Shown here piece by piece: positions 17,410 to 25,717 of a stretch of DNA of 64,000 nucleotides. The translations under genes and the position numbers were made by a program. Source of the DNA: Mesorhizobium sp. M1B.F.Ca.ET.045.04.1.1 (GTDB taxonomy: Bacteria > Pseudomonadota > Alphaproteobacteria > Rhizobiales > Rhizobiaceae); the NCBI RefSeq assembly GCF_003952465.1, contig NZ_CP034448.1, positions 5,185,001 to 5,249,000 on the forward strand, written 5' to 3'. The notes under the pieces are model-generated. The model was not told the origin of the DNA. It made no database searches and saw nothing but the letters and a program-made list of their open reading frames with translations. How positions within the stretch are numbered: the stretch's first letter is position 1; each line of letters opens with the position of its first letter.

Positions 17410-18390
17410 ATGCCTGACGCGCCATCAAAACCGAGACGTTCGACTACCCGAAAGGTAGGAACTACTCAGGCCGACACAAACAGGCCCGGATGGTATCGGC
17501 GTTTTGGCAACGCCGTTAATGCGATCGAGCACGACCCTATTGTCCGCATATTTGGGGCAATCATCGTTCTGCTTGGCGTCTATGTCGCTTTCGAAACATT
17601 GCTACAGATCAACGTCGACCTGAAGGACCGAGAGCAAGAGCGAATAGACAAGGCAATAGAAAAACTGCAAACGCGAGCGGCCGGCAACACTGGTCGCGGG
17701 AGTGCGCTTAGCTTCCTATATGGCAAAGGCTGGGATCTCTCAAACTACGATCAATCGTGTGAAGCCGTTGGCGTGTGGGACGATGAAAAGCACGTCTGCA
17801 GAAACCCGCCTATTGTCCAGGATTTGCGCATGCAGGCACCTGGACCTTGGATGTTCAAAACGGATGGCAACCACACGCCCATAAGCAATTTCCGCCTGAC
17901 GAATGCCGAGATTGAGAATGCTCTCATCGAGCGCGAGTATTTTATCGGCATAAACTTGGATGGTGCCGAATTTGTCGACGGATCGATAAAGGCTAGCGCG
18001 TTGACCGGGTCTTTTCAGGGGACTGCATTCAATGGAACAGACCTGTCTGACACTGAGTTCTCTGGTTCGGTCGAGGGTGCATACTTCAAGTATGCAACGC
18101 TCAATCGCGCGACTTTCCTCAAGCCCGATGGAATCAAGGTCTTTGACGGAATAGCATGGTCCGATTTCCCTCCGATCACCTATCGCCAGGGAAAGGACGG
18201 CGACGATATTGTCTTGGAGTATCCCTTGCCGATCGAGCTCTTGCAGCAGGTTCGCTTCTGCAGTCCGCCGATGATCAACGGCTCTATCCAACCGATAGAA
18301 GATAGGCCGGATATCAAGACGATCGATTGCAAGTCGGTCCCAGCTCAAACCGTGTTCGATAATGAGCTTAAGCAGTTTCAATCATTCTGA
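17410..18390 (+). CDS. Membrane-anchored protein with degenerate pentapeptide repeats
   Basis: A 326-residue protein. The basic N-terminus leads to one transmembrane helix (IVRIFGAIIVLLGVYVAFETLL, starting about residue 46) and a short coiled stretch. A soluble domain follows with pentapeptide-like A(D/N)LxX repeats (NLDGAEFVDGSIKAS, FNGTDLSDTEFSG, YATLNRATFL). Four or more Cys residues occur in the mature part. The ATG at 17410 is preceded by CAGGGGGGATT; the frame is open far upstream without a ribosome site. The GC content is visibly lower than average. The function is unknown. Confidence 0.75.
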   Translation: MPDAPSKPRRSTTRKVGTTQADTNRPGWYRRFGNAVNAIEHDPIVRIFGAIIVLLGVYVAFETLLQINVDLKDREQERIDKAIEKLQTRAAGNTGRGSALSFLYGKGWDLSNYDQSCEAVGVWDDEKHVCRNPPIVQDLRMQAPGPWMFKTDGNHTPISNFRLTNAEIENALIEREYFIGINLDGAEFVDGSIKASALTGSFQGTAFNGTDLSDTEFSGSVEGAYFKYATLNRATFLKPDGIKVFDGIAWSDFPPITYRQGKDGDDIVLEYPLPIELLQQVRFCSPPMINGSIQPIEDRPDIKTIDCKSVPAQTVFDNELKQFQSF

Positions 18391-18521
18391 GTTCACCCAT
18401 CCGTCCTATACACAAGTAGCTGATCACGCCGCGCTGTTAGGGGTCCCTCGAGCACGGCTCCAGGATGCCACCAGGACTGCCGCCTAGACTTCCGAGCCGA
18501 TGCCGAGAAAGAGAGTGAAGC

Positions 18522-19430
18522 TCAATGTAGCGCCGATTGGCCTTCCTCAATGACGAATTCGACGGCGCGCGCGACGACATCCTTGTCGGCAAGGATGCGG
18601 CGGTGGCCAAGCCCTTCGGCCCAATGCAGGCGGACATGATCGCCGGCTCCCGCATAGCGCTTGGCATGGTGGGCATGGACTTCGCGATCGTCGGGCGCGT
18701 GGATGATCAGCGTCGGCACCGGCGCCTCGGCAAGCTGGCGGTCGCCGGTGAATTCGCTGAGCGGCCGCCCAGACAGATGCTTCACCCGATCCGCCATGGC
18801 GATCCGGGAGCGCGGCCCGACATTCATCATGCGACTGAAGTCGTCGAAGATCGCCGGCATGGAACTTGGCGCCGCGATCAGCACCAGCTTTTCGGCCGAG
18901 AGCGGCGGCATGCCCTTGACCGACGCCGCAACGGCGTTGGCGGCGATCGCGCCGCCGAAAGAATGGCCGACCACGGCTGCAAAAGGACCGAACCATTCGC
19001 CTGCGGCTCGCGCCGCATCCACCGCGGTCACCATATTGAGATGCCTGCCGAGCGAATGGCCGTGCCCCGGCAGATCGAGCGAGACGACCTTGTAACCGGC
19101 CCCGCGAAATCCTTCGATCAGCGCGCGCATATATTCGGTGCGCGAGCGCCAGCCATGGATGACGAGCACTGTGCCATGAGAGCCCCTGCCCGGCTCGGGC
19201 CTGAACTCATGCACCGCAACGCAGTCCGTCCTCGTCTTCAGCCTGTGATGGCGCGCCTCGGCCATGAAACCGGCAGCGCGCTCCACGGCGCGGCGCTCGC
19301 CATCGCTCAAGGATTTGACGTTTGGCGTGCGACAGAACAATTCGAACGCTGCGCGGCCGCTGAGACGCGGGGCGACATGCTCGGCCGCACCGAAGACGCC
19401 CCGGATGACCTTCAATCCAAATGATGCCAT
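18522..19430 (-). CDS. Alpha/beta-hydrolase
   Basis: A 302-residue serine hydrolase of the alpha/beta fold. The oxyanion region is VIHGWRS, the nucleophile elbow is GHSFGG, the acid is in HAPDDREV and the catalytic His is in GLGHRRIL. It has no signal peptide. It is divergent from a MarR gene with only 47 bp between the two starts. Two palindromes occupy that gap, so expression is likely controlled by MarR. The substrate is unknown; an ester or lipid is likely. Confidence 0.9.
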   Translation of the reverse strand: MASFGLKVIRGVFGAAEHVAPRLSGRAAFELFCRTPNVKSLSDGERRAVERAAGFMAEARHHRLKTRTDCVAVHEFRPEPGRGSHGTVLVIHGWRSRTEYMRALIEGFRGAGYKVVSLDLPGHGHSLGRHLNMVTAVDAARAAGEWFGPFAAVVGHSFGGAIAANAVAASVKGMPPLSAEKLVLIAAPSSMPAIFDDFSRMMNVGPRSRIAMADRVKHLSGRPLSEFTGDRQLAEAPVPTLIIHAPDDREVHAHHAKRYAGAGDHVRLHWAEGLGHRRILADKDVVARAVEFVIEEGQSALH

Positions 19431-19449
19431 AGTGGCGGTCCATCCATTC

Positions 19450-19483
19450 GTTCAAGCATGAACATAATAGTTCAAACATGAAC
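19450..19483. promoter_or_regulatory. Two MarR-type palindromic operators GTTCA-N4-TGAAC
   Basis: GTTCAAGCATGAAC (19450-19463) and GTTCAAACATGAAC (19470-19483) are palindromes with identical arms, their centres 20 bp apart, two turns of the helix. The second contains the MarR start codon itself (ATG at 19478). They lie between the divergent hydrolase and MarR genes and are the obvious MarR binding sites. Confidence 0.8.
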
Positions 19484-19930
19484 ATTAAGCAAGAGCTGCC
19501 CTGGGACAATCCGCGCTTTCGCAACTGGGTTGCGGTGGCGCGCGCCTGCCATGTGCTGGAGCGCACGCTGGCGACGAAGCTCGCGCCGCTCGACTTGAAG
19601 CCGGCGCAGCTCGACGTGCTGATGAACCTCTACCGCCACCCCGGCATGTCGCAGCACGACCTTGCCCGCAAACTGCTGGTCGGCCGCTCCAACATCACCA
19701 TGCTTTTGCCGCAGCTCGAGGCGCGCGGCCTGCTGCGCCGCGAAGGCGACGAAAAGGACAAGCGGGTGCTGCGGCTGAACCTCACCGAAGCCGGCGAGGC
19801 CTTGCTGATGCGGGCGCTGAAAGTGCACATGGCGCTGATCGAAAAGGCGATGAGCCAGTCGACGCCGGAACAGTGCGACATGATCGGCGAGCAGATGCGC
19901 AAGATCGCCGACGTGCTGAAGGAAGCCTGA
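19478..19930 (+). CDS. MarR-family transcriptional regulator
   Basis: A 150-residue winged-helix repressor. The helix-turn-helix (LAPLDLKPAQLDVLMNLYRH to SQHDLARKLLVGRSNITMLL) and the beta-wing (RREGDEKDKRVLRLNLTEAG) are typical of MarR. It probably binds the two palindromes that overlap its own start and controls itself and the divergent hydrolase. The inducer is unknown. Confidence 0.92.
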   Translation: MNIKQELPWDNPRFRNWVAVARACHVLERTLATKLAPLDLKPAQLDVLMNLYRHPGMSQHDLARKLLVGRSNITMLLPQLEARGLLRREGDEKDKRVLRLNLTEAGEALLMRALKVHMALIEKAMSQSTPEQCDMIGEQMRKIADVLKEA

Positions 19931-19960
19931 GCATAGGTTGGCTGAGACGTACTACAGGTG

Positions 19961-20095
19961 TGCTGAGATTTCGGTCAGGCCGAGTCGAAAATGGTGGGTT
20001 CCGAGAACCGGAGCGGAGCGTACTTAAAGTACGTGAGCACCGGAAGCGCAGGAACCCACCATTTGCAGGCCGGCCTCACCGAAATATCGGTGCAC
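19961..20095. repeat. Rhizobial palindromic intergenic element (nested imperfect stem-loop)
   Basis: A roughly 125-bp nested dyad. GATTTCGGTCAGGCC pairs with GGCCTCACCGAAAT, AAATGGTGGGTTCC with GGAACCCACCATTT, ACCGG with CCGG, and the centre is GTACTTAAAGTAC. It starts 31 bp after the MarR stop and ends just before the stop of the PPOX gene. It matches, from memory, a family of palindromic elements scattered in Mesorhizobium intergenic DNA. It may act as a bidirectional terminator between these convergent genes. Confidence 0.75.
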
Positions 20096-20098
20096 CTG

Positions 20099-20710
20099 TC
20101 ACCACCTGGTTTTCTTGGCCCGCTCCGGCCACTCCTTGTCGTAGATCTCGCCGTCGATGTTCTTGCGGCTGGTGATCTCGAGGATCTGGCCGGGCGTCGG
20201 CAGCGACTTCGGGTCGACATGCTTTGCCGCGTTCCAGATCTCGGAGCGCACGATGGCGCGGGCGCATTGAAAATAGACGGTGTCGACCGAAATCACGGTG
20301 ACCGACCGCGCCGGCTTGCCGTCGACGGTGAAGGAAGCGCAAAGCTCGACATCGGTGGTGATGTGGGCGCGGCCGTTGACGCGCAGCGTCGTGCCGGAGC
20401 CCGGCACCAGGAAAAGCAGCCCGACGCGCGGATCGCGAATGATGTTCTTCAGCGAATCGGCGCGGTTGTTGCCGCGCCTGTCGGGCATCATCAGCGTCTT
20501 TTCGTCGATAAGGCGCACGAAGCCGGCGAGATCGCCGCGCGGCGAGCAGTCGAGCCCCTCCGGCCCGCTGGTCGCCAGCGCCACGAAGGGCGAGGCCTCG
20601 ATGAAGGCGGCATATTCGGAGATCACATGGTCGAGTTCCTTGACGATCGAGGCCTCGCCAGGGAGGCCGTAAAGGGCTTCGAGCTGTTCGACCGATGTGA
20701 CGAGCGACAT
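20099..20710 (-). CDS. PPOX-class FMN-dependent flavoprotein (pyridoxamine 5'-phosphate oxidase family)
   Basis: A 203-residue split-barrel flavoprotein. The core (PFVALATSGPEGLDCSPRGDLAGFVRLIDEKTLMMPDRRGNNRADSL) matches the MSMEG_1061-type PPOX family. GNNRADSL is the FMN phosphate-binding stretch. GGAGG before the ATG supports the start. The family uses F420 or FMN for unknown reductions; an exact substrate cannot be stated. It is a single gene, convergent with marR across the palindromic element. Confidence 0.85.
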   Translation of the reverse strand: MSLVTSVEQLEALYGLPGEASIVKELDHVISEYAAFIEASPFVALATSGPEGLDCSPRGDLAGFVRLIDEKTLMMPDRRGNNRADSLKNIIRDPRVGLLFLVPGSGTTLRVNGRAHITTDVELCASFTVDGKPARSVTVISVDTVYFQCARAIVRSEIWNAAKHVDPKSLPTPGQILEITSRKNIDGEIYDKEWPERAKKTRW

Positions 20711-20803
20711 CTTTTTTGCCTCCTGACCTTTTGCCGGCGCTACTCTATGTCCATGACGCTTTGACGACAGTCCGACACCGAAGTTGAACTTGCGGGCGTC
20801 AGG

Positions 20804-21157
20804 CTAGCGATCCCTGCTGAGCCCCTTCTCGGCCAACTCGGCGAGATAGGCGTTCCAGCGTTCCTCCTTCTCATGGCCGAGCGTGTGAAGGTAATTCCAG
20901 GTGAAGATGCCGGTGTCGTGGAAGTCGTCGAAGGTGATGCGCACCGCGTAGTTGCCGACCGGCTCGATCTTGAGGATCGCGACATTGCGCTTGCCGGGCA
21001 CCGTCACGCGCTGTTCGGGCGAATGGCCCTGCACCTCCGCCGAGGGCGAGGCAACGCGTAAAAACTCCGCCGGCAGCTCGAACGGCTGGTGATCCGGGAA
21101 AGTCACGGTGAGCAGCTTGCGGTCTTTCGAGACCCTCAGTTCCTTCGGCGCCGTCAT
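20804..21157 (-). CDS. DUF971 domain protein
   Basis: A 117-residue protein matching DUF971, the small domain also found at the N-terminus of gamma-butyrobetaine hydroxylase and near Mrp/ApbC iron-sulfur carriers. The hallmark is the YAVRITFDDFHDTGIFTW strand region. It has been linked to iron-sulfur or metal handling. It is divergent from moaA, whose product is an iron-sulfur radical-SAM enzyme, which fits that role but does not prove it. Confidence 0.85.
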   Translation of the reverse strand: MTAPKELRVSKDRKLLTVTFPDHQPFELPAEFLRVASPSAEVQGHSPEQRVTVPGKRNVAILKIEPVGNYAVRITFDDFHDTGIFTWNYLHTLGHEKEERWNAYLAELAEKGLSRDR

Positions 21158-21352
21158 GTTTGGTCCTGCGTGAATGGAACCCTTCCCTACGCCGCTTCGC
21201 GCGATGCGGAAAGGTCATGGAAGCCAGCCGACATGCGATGTCGGTCGGGGACTGTTACCAAAGATCAAGACCTTCTATCTTGAATGCCGGGCCGGATCGT
21301 ATCACATAGCCATATATAACGAGCCCGTTCACGGCCACGGAAGCGCTTGAAC

Positions 21353-22348
21353 ATGAACATGATCGACCCATTCGGTCGTACGATCACCTACCTTCGCGTG
21401 TCGGTCACCGACCGCTGCGACTTCCGCTGCACCTATTGCATGGCCGAGGACATGACCTTCCTGCCGAAGAGGGATCTGTTGTCGCTCGAGGAGCTCGATC
21501 GGCTCTGCACAGTCTTCATCGAAAAGGGCGTGAGGAAGCTCAGGCTGACCGGCGGCGAGCCGCTGGTGCGCAAGAACATCATGCATCTGGTGCGCCAGTT
21601 GTCGCGGCATCTCAAGAGCGGCGCCCTGGAAGAGCTGACGCTCACCACCAACGGCTCGCAGCTCTCGCGCTTTGCCGCCGAGCTCGCCGATTGCGGGGTG
21701 AAGCGCATCAACGTCTCGCTCGACACGCTGGATGCCGGCAAATTCCGCCAGATCACCCGCTGGGGCAATCTCGGCAAGGTCATGGAAGGCATCGACGCCG
21801 CGCAGGCCGCAGGCCTGAAGGTCAAGCTCAACGCCGTGGCGCTGCGCGACTTCAACGACGCCGAAATCCCCGAGATGCTGCGCTGGGCGCATGGCCGCGG
21901 CATGGACCTCACCGTGATCGAGACCATGCCGATGGGCGAGATCGACGCCGACCGCACCGACCAGTACCTGCCGCTGTCGCTGCTGCGCGCCTCGCTCGAG
22001 CGCCACTTCACGCTGACCGACATCCCCTACAAGACCGGCGGCCCTGCCCGCTACGTCAGTGTCGCCGAGACCGGCGGCCGGCTCGGCTTCATCACGCCGA
22101 TGACGCATAATTTCTGCGAAAGCTGCAACCGTGTCCGCCTGACCTGCACCGGCACGCTCTATATGTGCCTCGGCCAGGAGGATGCAGCCGACCTCAGGGC
22201 GCCGTTGCGTGCGTCCGAAGGCAACGAACTCGTCGGCGAGGCCATAGACGAGGCGATCGGGCGCAAGCCCAAGGGCCATGATTTCATCATCGACCGCCGC
22301 ACCAGCCGCCCCTCGGTATCGCGCCATATGAGCGTCACCGGCGGCTGA
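21353..22348 (+). CDS. moaA: GTP 3',8-cyclase MoaA
   Basis: This 331-residue radical-SAM enzyme starts molybdenum cofactor synthesis by converting GTP to 3',8-cyclo-7,8-dihydro-GTP. The N-terminal cluster motif is CDFRCTYCM, and TGGEPL binds SAM. The second cluster uses the Cys residues in NFCESCNRVRLTC. The C-terminus ends in Gly-Gly, as the family requires. The ATG at 21353 follows CGGAAG; an in-frame TTG two codons earlier is less likely. mobA and mobB lie 2 kb downstream and moaC/moeA are at 62.5 kb, so cofactor genes are scattered in this segment. Confidence 0.97.
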   Translation: MNMIDPFGRTITYLRVSVTDRCDFRCTYCMAEDMTFLPKRDLLSLEELDRLCTVFIEKGVRKLRLTGGEPLVRKNIMHLVRQLSRHLKSGALEELTLTTNGSQLSRFAAELADCGVKRINVSLDTLDAGKFRQITRWGNLGKVMEGIDAAQAAGLKVKLNAVALRDFNDAEIPEMLRWAHGRGMDLTVIETMPMGEIDADRTDQYLPLSLLRASLERHFTLTDIPYKTGGPARYVSVAETGGRLGFITPMTHNFCESCNRVRLTCTGTLYMCLGQEDAADLRAPLRASEGNELVGEAIDEAIGRKPKGHDFIIDRRTSRPSVSRHMSVTGG

Positions 22349-22401
22349 TTTTTTCCGGAAATTGGTGCAGGATCGCCTTGGTCACTGACCTTGGGGGCAC
22401 C

Positions 22402-22899
22402 ATGAAGCGTTTTCATCTCATCCAGGGCACGCCTCTGGCGATCGCCTTGTCGTGCTTGTTGGCGGTCGCCGCCACAACGGCGGTCGCGAGGCCATTCACC
22501 TACGTCAATGCGCGTTTCGGAACCGCCTGCACCTTTCCCGACGAGGTATTCAGCATCACCGAAGCCGAGCCGGAGAACGGCGACGGGCAGCAATGGACCG
22601 CGCCCGACGGCGCAAGCCTGACCTGCTCCGGCATCTACAACATCGACAACGACACGCCGAAGGGCTTCGTCGCCGGCGAAAAGGCAAACATCGGACCGGG
22701 CTACAAGATCACCTACAGCAAGACCGGCAAGAACTGGGCCGTGCTCTCCGGCGTCAAGGGCGACAGGGTTTTCTACGAGCGGCGCCTGTTCGGAAAGGAC
22801 GATGTCATCCGCACCGTGTGGATCGAATATCCCTCCTCGCTCAAGGCGAAATATGACCCCCTGATCGTCGCCATCGCTGCCAGCCTGCGCGGTCCTTGA
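22402..22899 (+). CDS. Secreted protein of unknown function
   Basis: 165 residues with a signal peptide (1-27 or so, ending AVARP). The mature part has two Cys (ACTF and LTCSG) that could form a disulfide and repeated Gly/Lys-rich strands. The start is the ATG at 22402, preceded by TTGGGGGC. No family is recognised. It is on the same strand as moaA, 53 bp downstream, but has no obvious cofactor role. Confidence 0.7.
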   Translation: MKRFHLIQGTPLAIALSCLLAVAATTAVARPFTYVNARFGTACTFPDEVFSITEAEPENGDGQQWTAPDGASLTCSGIYNIDNDTPKGFVAGEKANIGPGYKITYSKTGKNWAVLSGVKGDRVFYERRLFGKDDVIRTVWIEYPSSLKAKYDPLIVAIAASLRGP

Positions 22900-23014
22900 G
22901 GCGTACGCGATACCCCTGCAAATAACCCTTCGCACGGGCTTCCACAGCGATTTACCGCGGCAGTGTTCGGGCCTAGCCTCCAGAAGCGACTTTTCGCATC
23001 CAGGGGGAATTCTC

Positions 23015-23371
23015 ATGCGCACATTCATGCTTTCGCTTGCAATGCTCGGACTTGCTTCCGCACCGGCCGCCGCCCAGTCGATCGGCGGTACCTACACTGT
23101 CGCCGGCACCAATTTCGACGGCTCCAAATATGGCGGCGAGGCGACCATCACGCTGACCAGCGACACCACCTGCACCATCCATTGGGAAACCGGCGGCTCG
23201 TCCTCCGACGGCATCTGCATGCGCAACGACAACGCCTTTTCCGCCGGCTATGTGATGGGCAAGGAAATCGGCCTCGTCGTCTACAAGGTCGATAAGGATG
23301 GCTCGCTGCACGGGCTGTGGACCATCGCCGGCCAGAACGGCAACGGCACCGAAGTGCTGACGCCCAAGTAA
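23015..23371 (+). CDS. Small secreted beta-rich protein
   Basis: 118 residues: signal peptide to APAAAQ (about 21), then a compact beta-rich domain (GGTYTVAGTNFDGSKYGGEATITL; CTIHWETGGSSSDGICM; GKEIGLVVYKVDKDGSLHGLW). Two Cys may pair. GGGGGAATTC precedes the ATG. The pattern recalls periplasmic or surface proteins built from repeated strands. The function is unknown. Confidence 0.7.
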   Translation: MRTFMLSLAMLGLASAPAAAQSIGGTYTVAGTNFDGSKYGGEATITLTSDTTCTIHWETGGSSSDGICMRNDNAFSAGYVMGKEIGLVVYKVDKDGSLHGLWTIAGQNGNGTEVLTPK

Positions 23372-23495
23372 GCGTTCGACGCATTTGCAAATCGATCGTC
23401 CGGGCCGCGGAGAATTCGTGGCCCATTTCTTTGCCGTTGCTGTTTTCCAGTTGCCTGCTACAGGCTTGACCCAAAAATAGAATCTGGAAACGCCC

Positions 23496-24416
23496 TTGCC
23501 TCTCTCGCCCAATCTTCGCGGCGCGCTTTTCATGGTGGTGGCCATGATCGGCTTCACCCTCAACGACGCCATCACCAAATTCTCGTCGGAATCGATGAAC
23601 ATGGCGCAGGTCATGCTGGTGCGCGGCGCTTTCGCATCGCTCTTCGTCGGCCTGCTTGCCTGGCGGCGCGGCGCGCTGGCCAATCCGGCAGCGATGCTGC
23701 AGCCGATGGTGGCGATGCGCGTCGCCGGCGAGGCCGGCGCCACGGTGTCGTTCCTGATCGCCCTTGCCCATCTGCCGATCGCCAATGTCTCGGCAGTGCT
23801 GCAGGCGCTGCCGCTTGCGGTGACAATGGGCGCGGCACTTTTCTTCGGCGAAGGCGTCGGCTGGCGGCGTTGGTTGGCCATTGTCGTCGGCTTTGCCGGC
23901 GTTCTGATCATCGTGCGGCCGGGTTTCGAAGGTTTTAGCGTCTATTCGCTGCTGGCGCTGACAAGCGTTGCCTGTTGCGCCGTGCGCGACCTCGCCACCA
24001 AGCGCATCCCGCAGGCGATCCCGACCATGCTGGTGTCGACGGCGACGGCGCTGGCCATGACTGTGCTGGGCGCGCTGCTGCTGTCGCCGATGGGCGGCTG
24101 GACGCCGATGAGCGGCAAGGCGACCGTACTGCTGGCGCTGGCGGCGGTGCTGGTGCTCATCGGCTATCAGTTCATCATCATGGCGATGCGTTCGGGCGAC
24201 ATCTCCTTCATCGCGCCGTTCCGCTATACGGCGCTGCTGTGGTCGATCCTGCTCGGCCTCGTCATCTTCGGCGACGTCCCCGATCTGCCGATGATCGTCG
24301 GCGCGACAATCATCATCGGCTCCGGCCTCTATGCGCTCTACCGCGAGCGCGTCGTCGGCAGGCTGCAGCCCGCCGCCGAAAGCGCTGGACCCGACATGGC
24401 GCCGGACGGCATATAG
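23496..24416 (+). CDS. DMT-superfamily (EamA) transporter
   Basis: A 306-residue permease with about ten transmembrane helices in two homologous EamA halves (first half FMVVAMIGFTLNDAITKFSS; second half from VYSLLALTSVACCAVRDLATKRI). The TTG at 23496 preceded by GGAAA is the likely start; the next ATG at 23532 would clip helix 1. The substrate is unknown; related proteins export amino acids or metabolites. It is followed after 5 bp by mobA. Confidence 0.9.
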   Translation: MPLSPNLRGALFMVVAMIGFTLNDAITKFSSESMNMAQVMLVRGAFASLFVGLLAWRRGALANPAAMLQPMVAMRVAGEAGATVSFLIALAHLPIANVSAVLQALPLAVTMGAALFFGEGVGWRRWLAIVVGFAGVLIIVRPGFEGFSVYSLLALTSVACCAVRDLATKRIPQAIPTMLVSTATALAMTVLGALLLSPMGGWTPMSGKATVLLALAAVLVLIGYQFIIMAMRSGDISFIAPFRYTALLWSILLGLVIFGDVPDLPMIVGATIIIGSGLYALYRERVVGRLQPAAESAGPDMAPDGI

Positions 24417-24421
24417 GGCCG

Positions 24422-25054
24422 ATGGACCGGAGCGTAGCGGGCATCATCCTGGCAGGCGGCCAGTCGCGCCGGATGGGCGGCGGCGACAAGCCCCTGCTTT
24501 CGCTGGGCAAAGCCAGGCTGATCGACCATGTCGCCGCGCGCCTCGAACCGCAGGTCGGCACGCTGGCGCTCAATGCCAATGGCGATCCCTCGCGGTTTGC
24601 CGGCACGAACCTTCCTGTGCTTGCTGACACGATGCCCGGCTATGCCGGCCCGCTGGCCGGCATTCTGACCGGCCTCGAATGGGCGGCAACGAACACGGCT
24701 TGCCGGTCACTGGTGAGCGCGGCCGGCGACACGCCGTTCTTCCCCGGCGATCTTGTCGAACGATTGAACGCTGCTGCCCAAGAACGGCCGGGCGCGATCG
24801 CCGCCGCCAGTTCCGATGGCCGATTGCACCCCACTTTCGCGCTGTGGCCCCTTGGCCTGCGCGATGCACTGCGCCATTTCCTGGTCGACGAAGACAACCG
24901 CCGGGTTTCGGCCTTCATGGAGCGGCAGGGTCTTGTTCAGGTGGAGTTTCCGATGATCGAAGCCGAAGGCCGGCGGATCGACCCGTTCTTCAACATCAAC
25001 ACGCCGGACGATCTTGCGGAGGCGAAACGTCTGTTGCAAAGCCTCCAGCCATGA
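24422..25054 (+). CDS. mobA: Molybdenum cofactor guanylyltransferase MobA
   Basis: A 210-residue nucleotidyltransferase that adds GMP to molybdopterin to give the bis-MGD cofactor. The nucleotide-binding loop is ILAGGQSRRMGGGDK, and the GDTPF motif follows the metal-binding region. The ATG at 24422 is 5 bp after the EamA stop. The stop overlaps the mobB ATG (ATGA), indicating translational coupling. Confidence 0.95.
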   Translation: MDRSVAGIILAGGQSRRMGGGDKPLLSLGKARLIDHVAARLEPQVGTLALNANGDPSRFAGTNLPVLADTMPGYAGPLAGILTGLEWAATNTACRSLVSAAGDTPFFPGDLVERLNAAAQERPGAIAAASSDGRLHPTFALWPLGLRDALRHFLVDEDNRRVSAFMERQGLVQVEFPMIEAEGRRIDPFFNINTPDDLAEAKRLLQSLQP

Positions 25055-25566
25055 GACGCGTATTCGGCATCACCGGCTGGAAGAATTCCGGCAAGACGAC
25101 ACTGACCGAGAAGCTGGTCGCCGAACTGGTCCGGCGCGGCTGGACGGTCTCGACGGTGAAGCATGCCCATCACGACTTCGACATAGACAAGCCGGGAGCG
25201 GACTCCTTTCGCCATCGCCAGGCCGGCGCCACGGAGGTCGCGGTCGCCTCCGGCCGGCGCTGGGCGCTGATGCACGAGCTGCGCAATGAGGACGAGCCCT
25301 CGCTGGACGACATCCTGGCGCGGCTGGCGCCCTCCGACATCGTGCTGATCGAAGGCTACAAGCGCGAGGCGCACAAGAAGATCGAGGCGCGACGCCTGGA
25401 AGCCAAGGACCGGACGCCGCTTTCGGCCAACGATCCGAACATCGTCGCTGTCGCCGCCGACTTTGCGGTCGAAGGCGAGAGCCTGCCGGTTTTCGACCTC
25501 GATGATACGAAATCGATAGCCGACTTCATCGAGCGCGCGACCGGCCTCGTTGCTCCCGGCAAGTAA
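25051..25566 (+). CDS. mobB: Molybdopterin-guanine dinucleotide biosynthesis adaptor MobB
   Basis: A 171-residue GTP-binding adaptor that assists MobA. It has the Walker A motif GWKNSGKTT, the conserved TVKHAHHDFD and GADSFRHRQAGA segments, and the VLIEGYK motif. It overlaps mobA by four bases. A 150-bp gap with a strong T-tract and a small hairpin separates it from the ABC transporter genes. Confidence 0.95.
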   Translation: MRRVFGITGWKNSGKTTLTEKLVAELVRRGWTVSTVKHAHHDFDIDKPGADSFRHRQAGATEVAVASGRRWALMHELRNEDEPSLDDILARLAPSDIVLIEGYKREAHKKIEARRLEAKDRTPLSANDPNIVAVAADFAVEGESLPVFDLDDTKSIADFIERATGLVAPGK

Positions 25567-25717
25567 CCCAGCGGCAGTCGGCGATTGTCGTTTGCTGTTG
25601 TTTTGCGGTTGCTTTTTTCTTCGAAAGAGTGGGAGTATCCCGCGCAGCGGGCGGACAAGTAGCTCCGTCCTCAAGAGCCGCATGGGACAGCGGCCATGAC
25701 AATATGAGAGGATTATC

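Noticed and set aside
21158..21352. Possible molybdenum cofactor riboswitch before moaA
   Set aside because: The leader has no paired structure of the right shape that I could find by eye.
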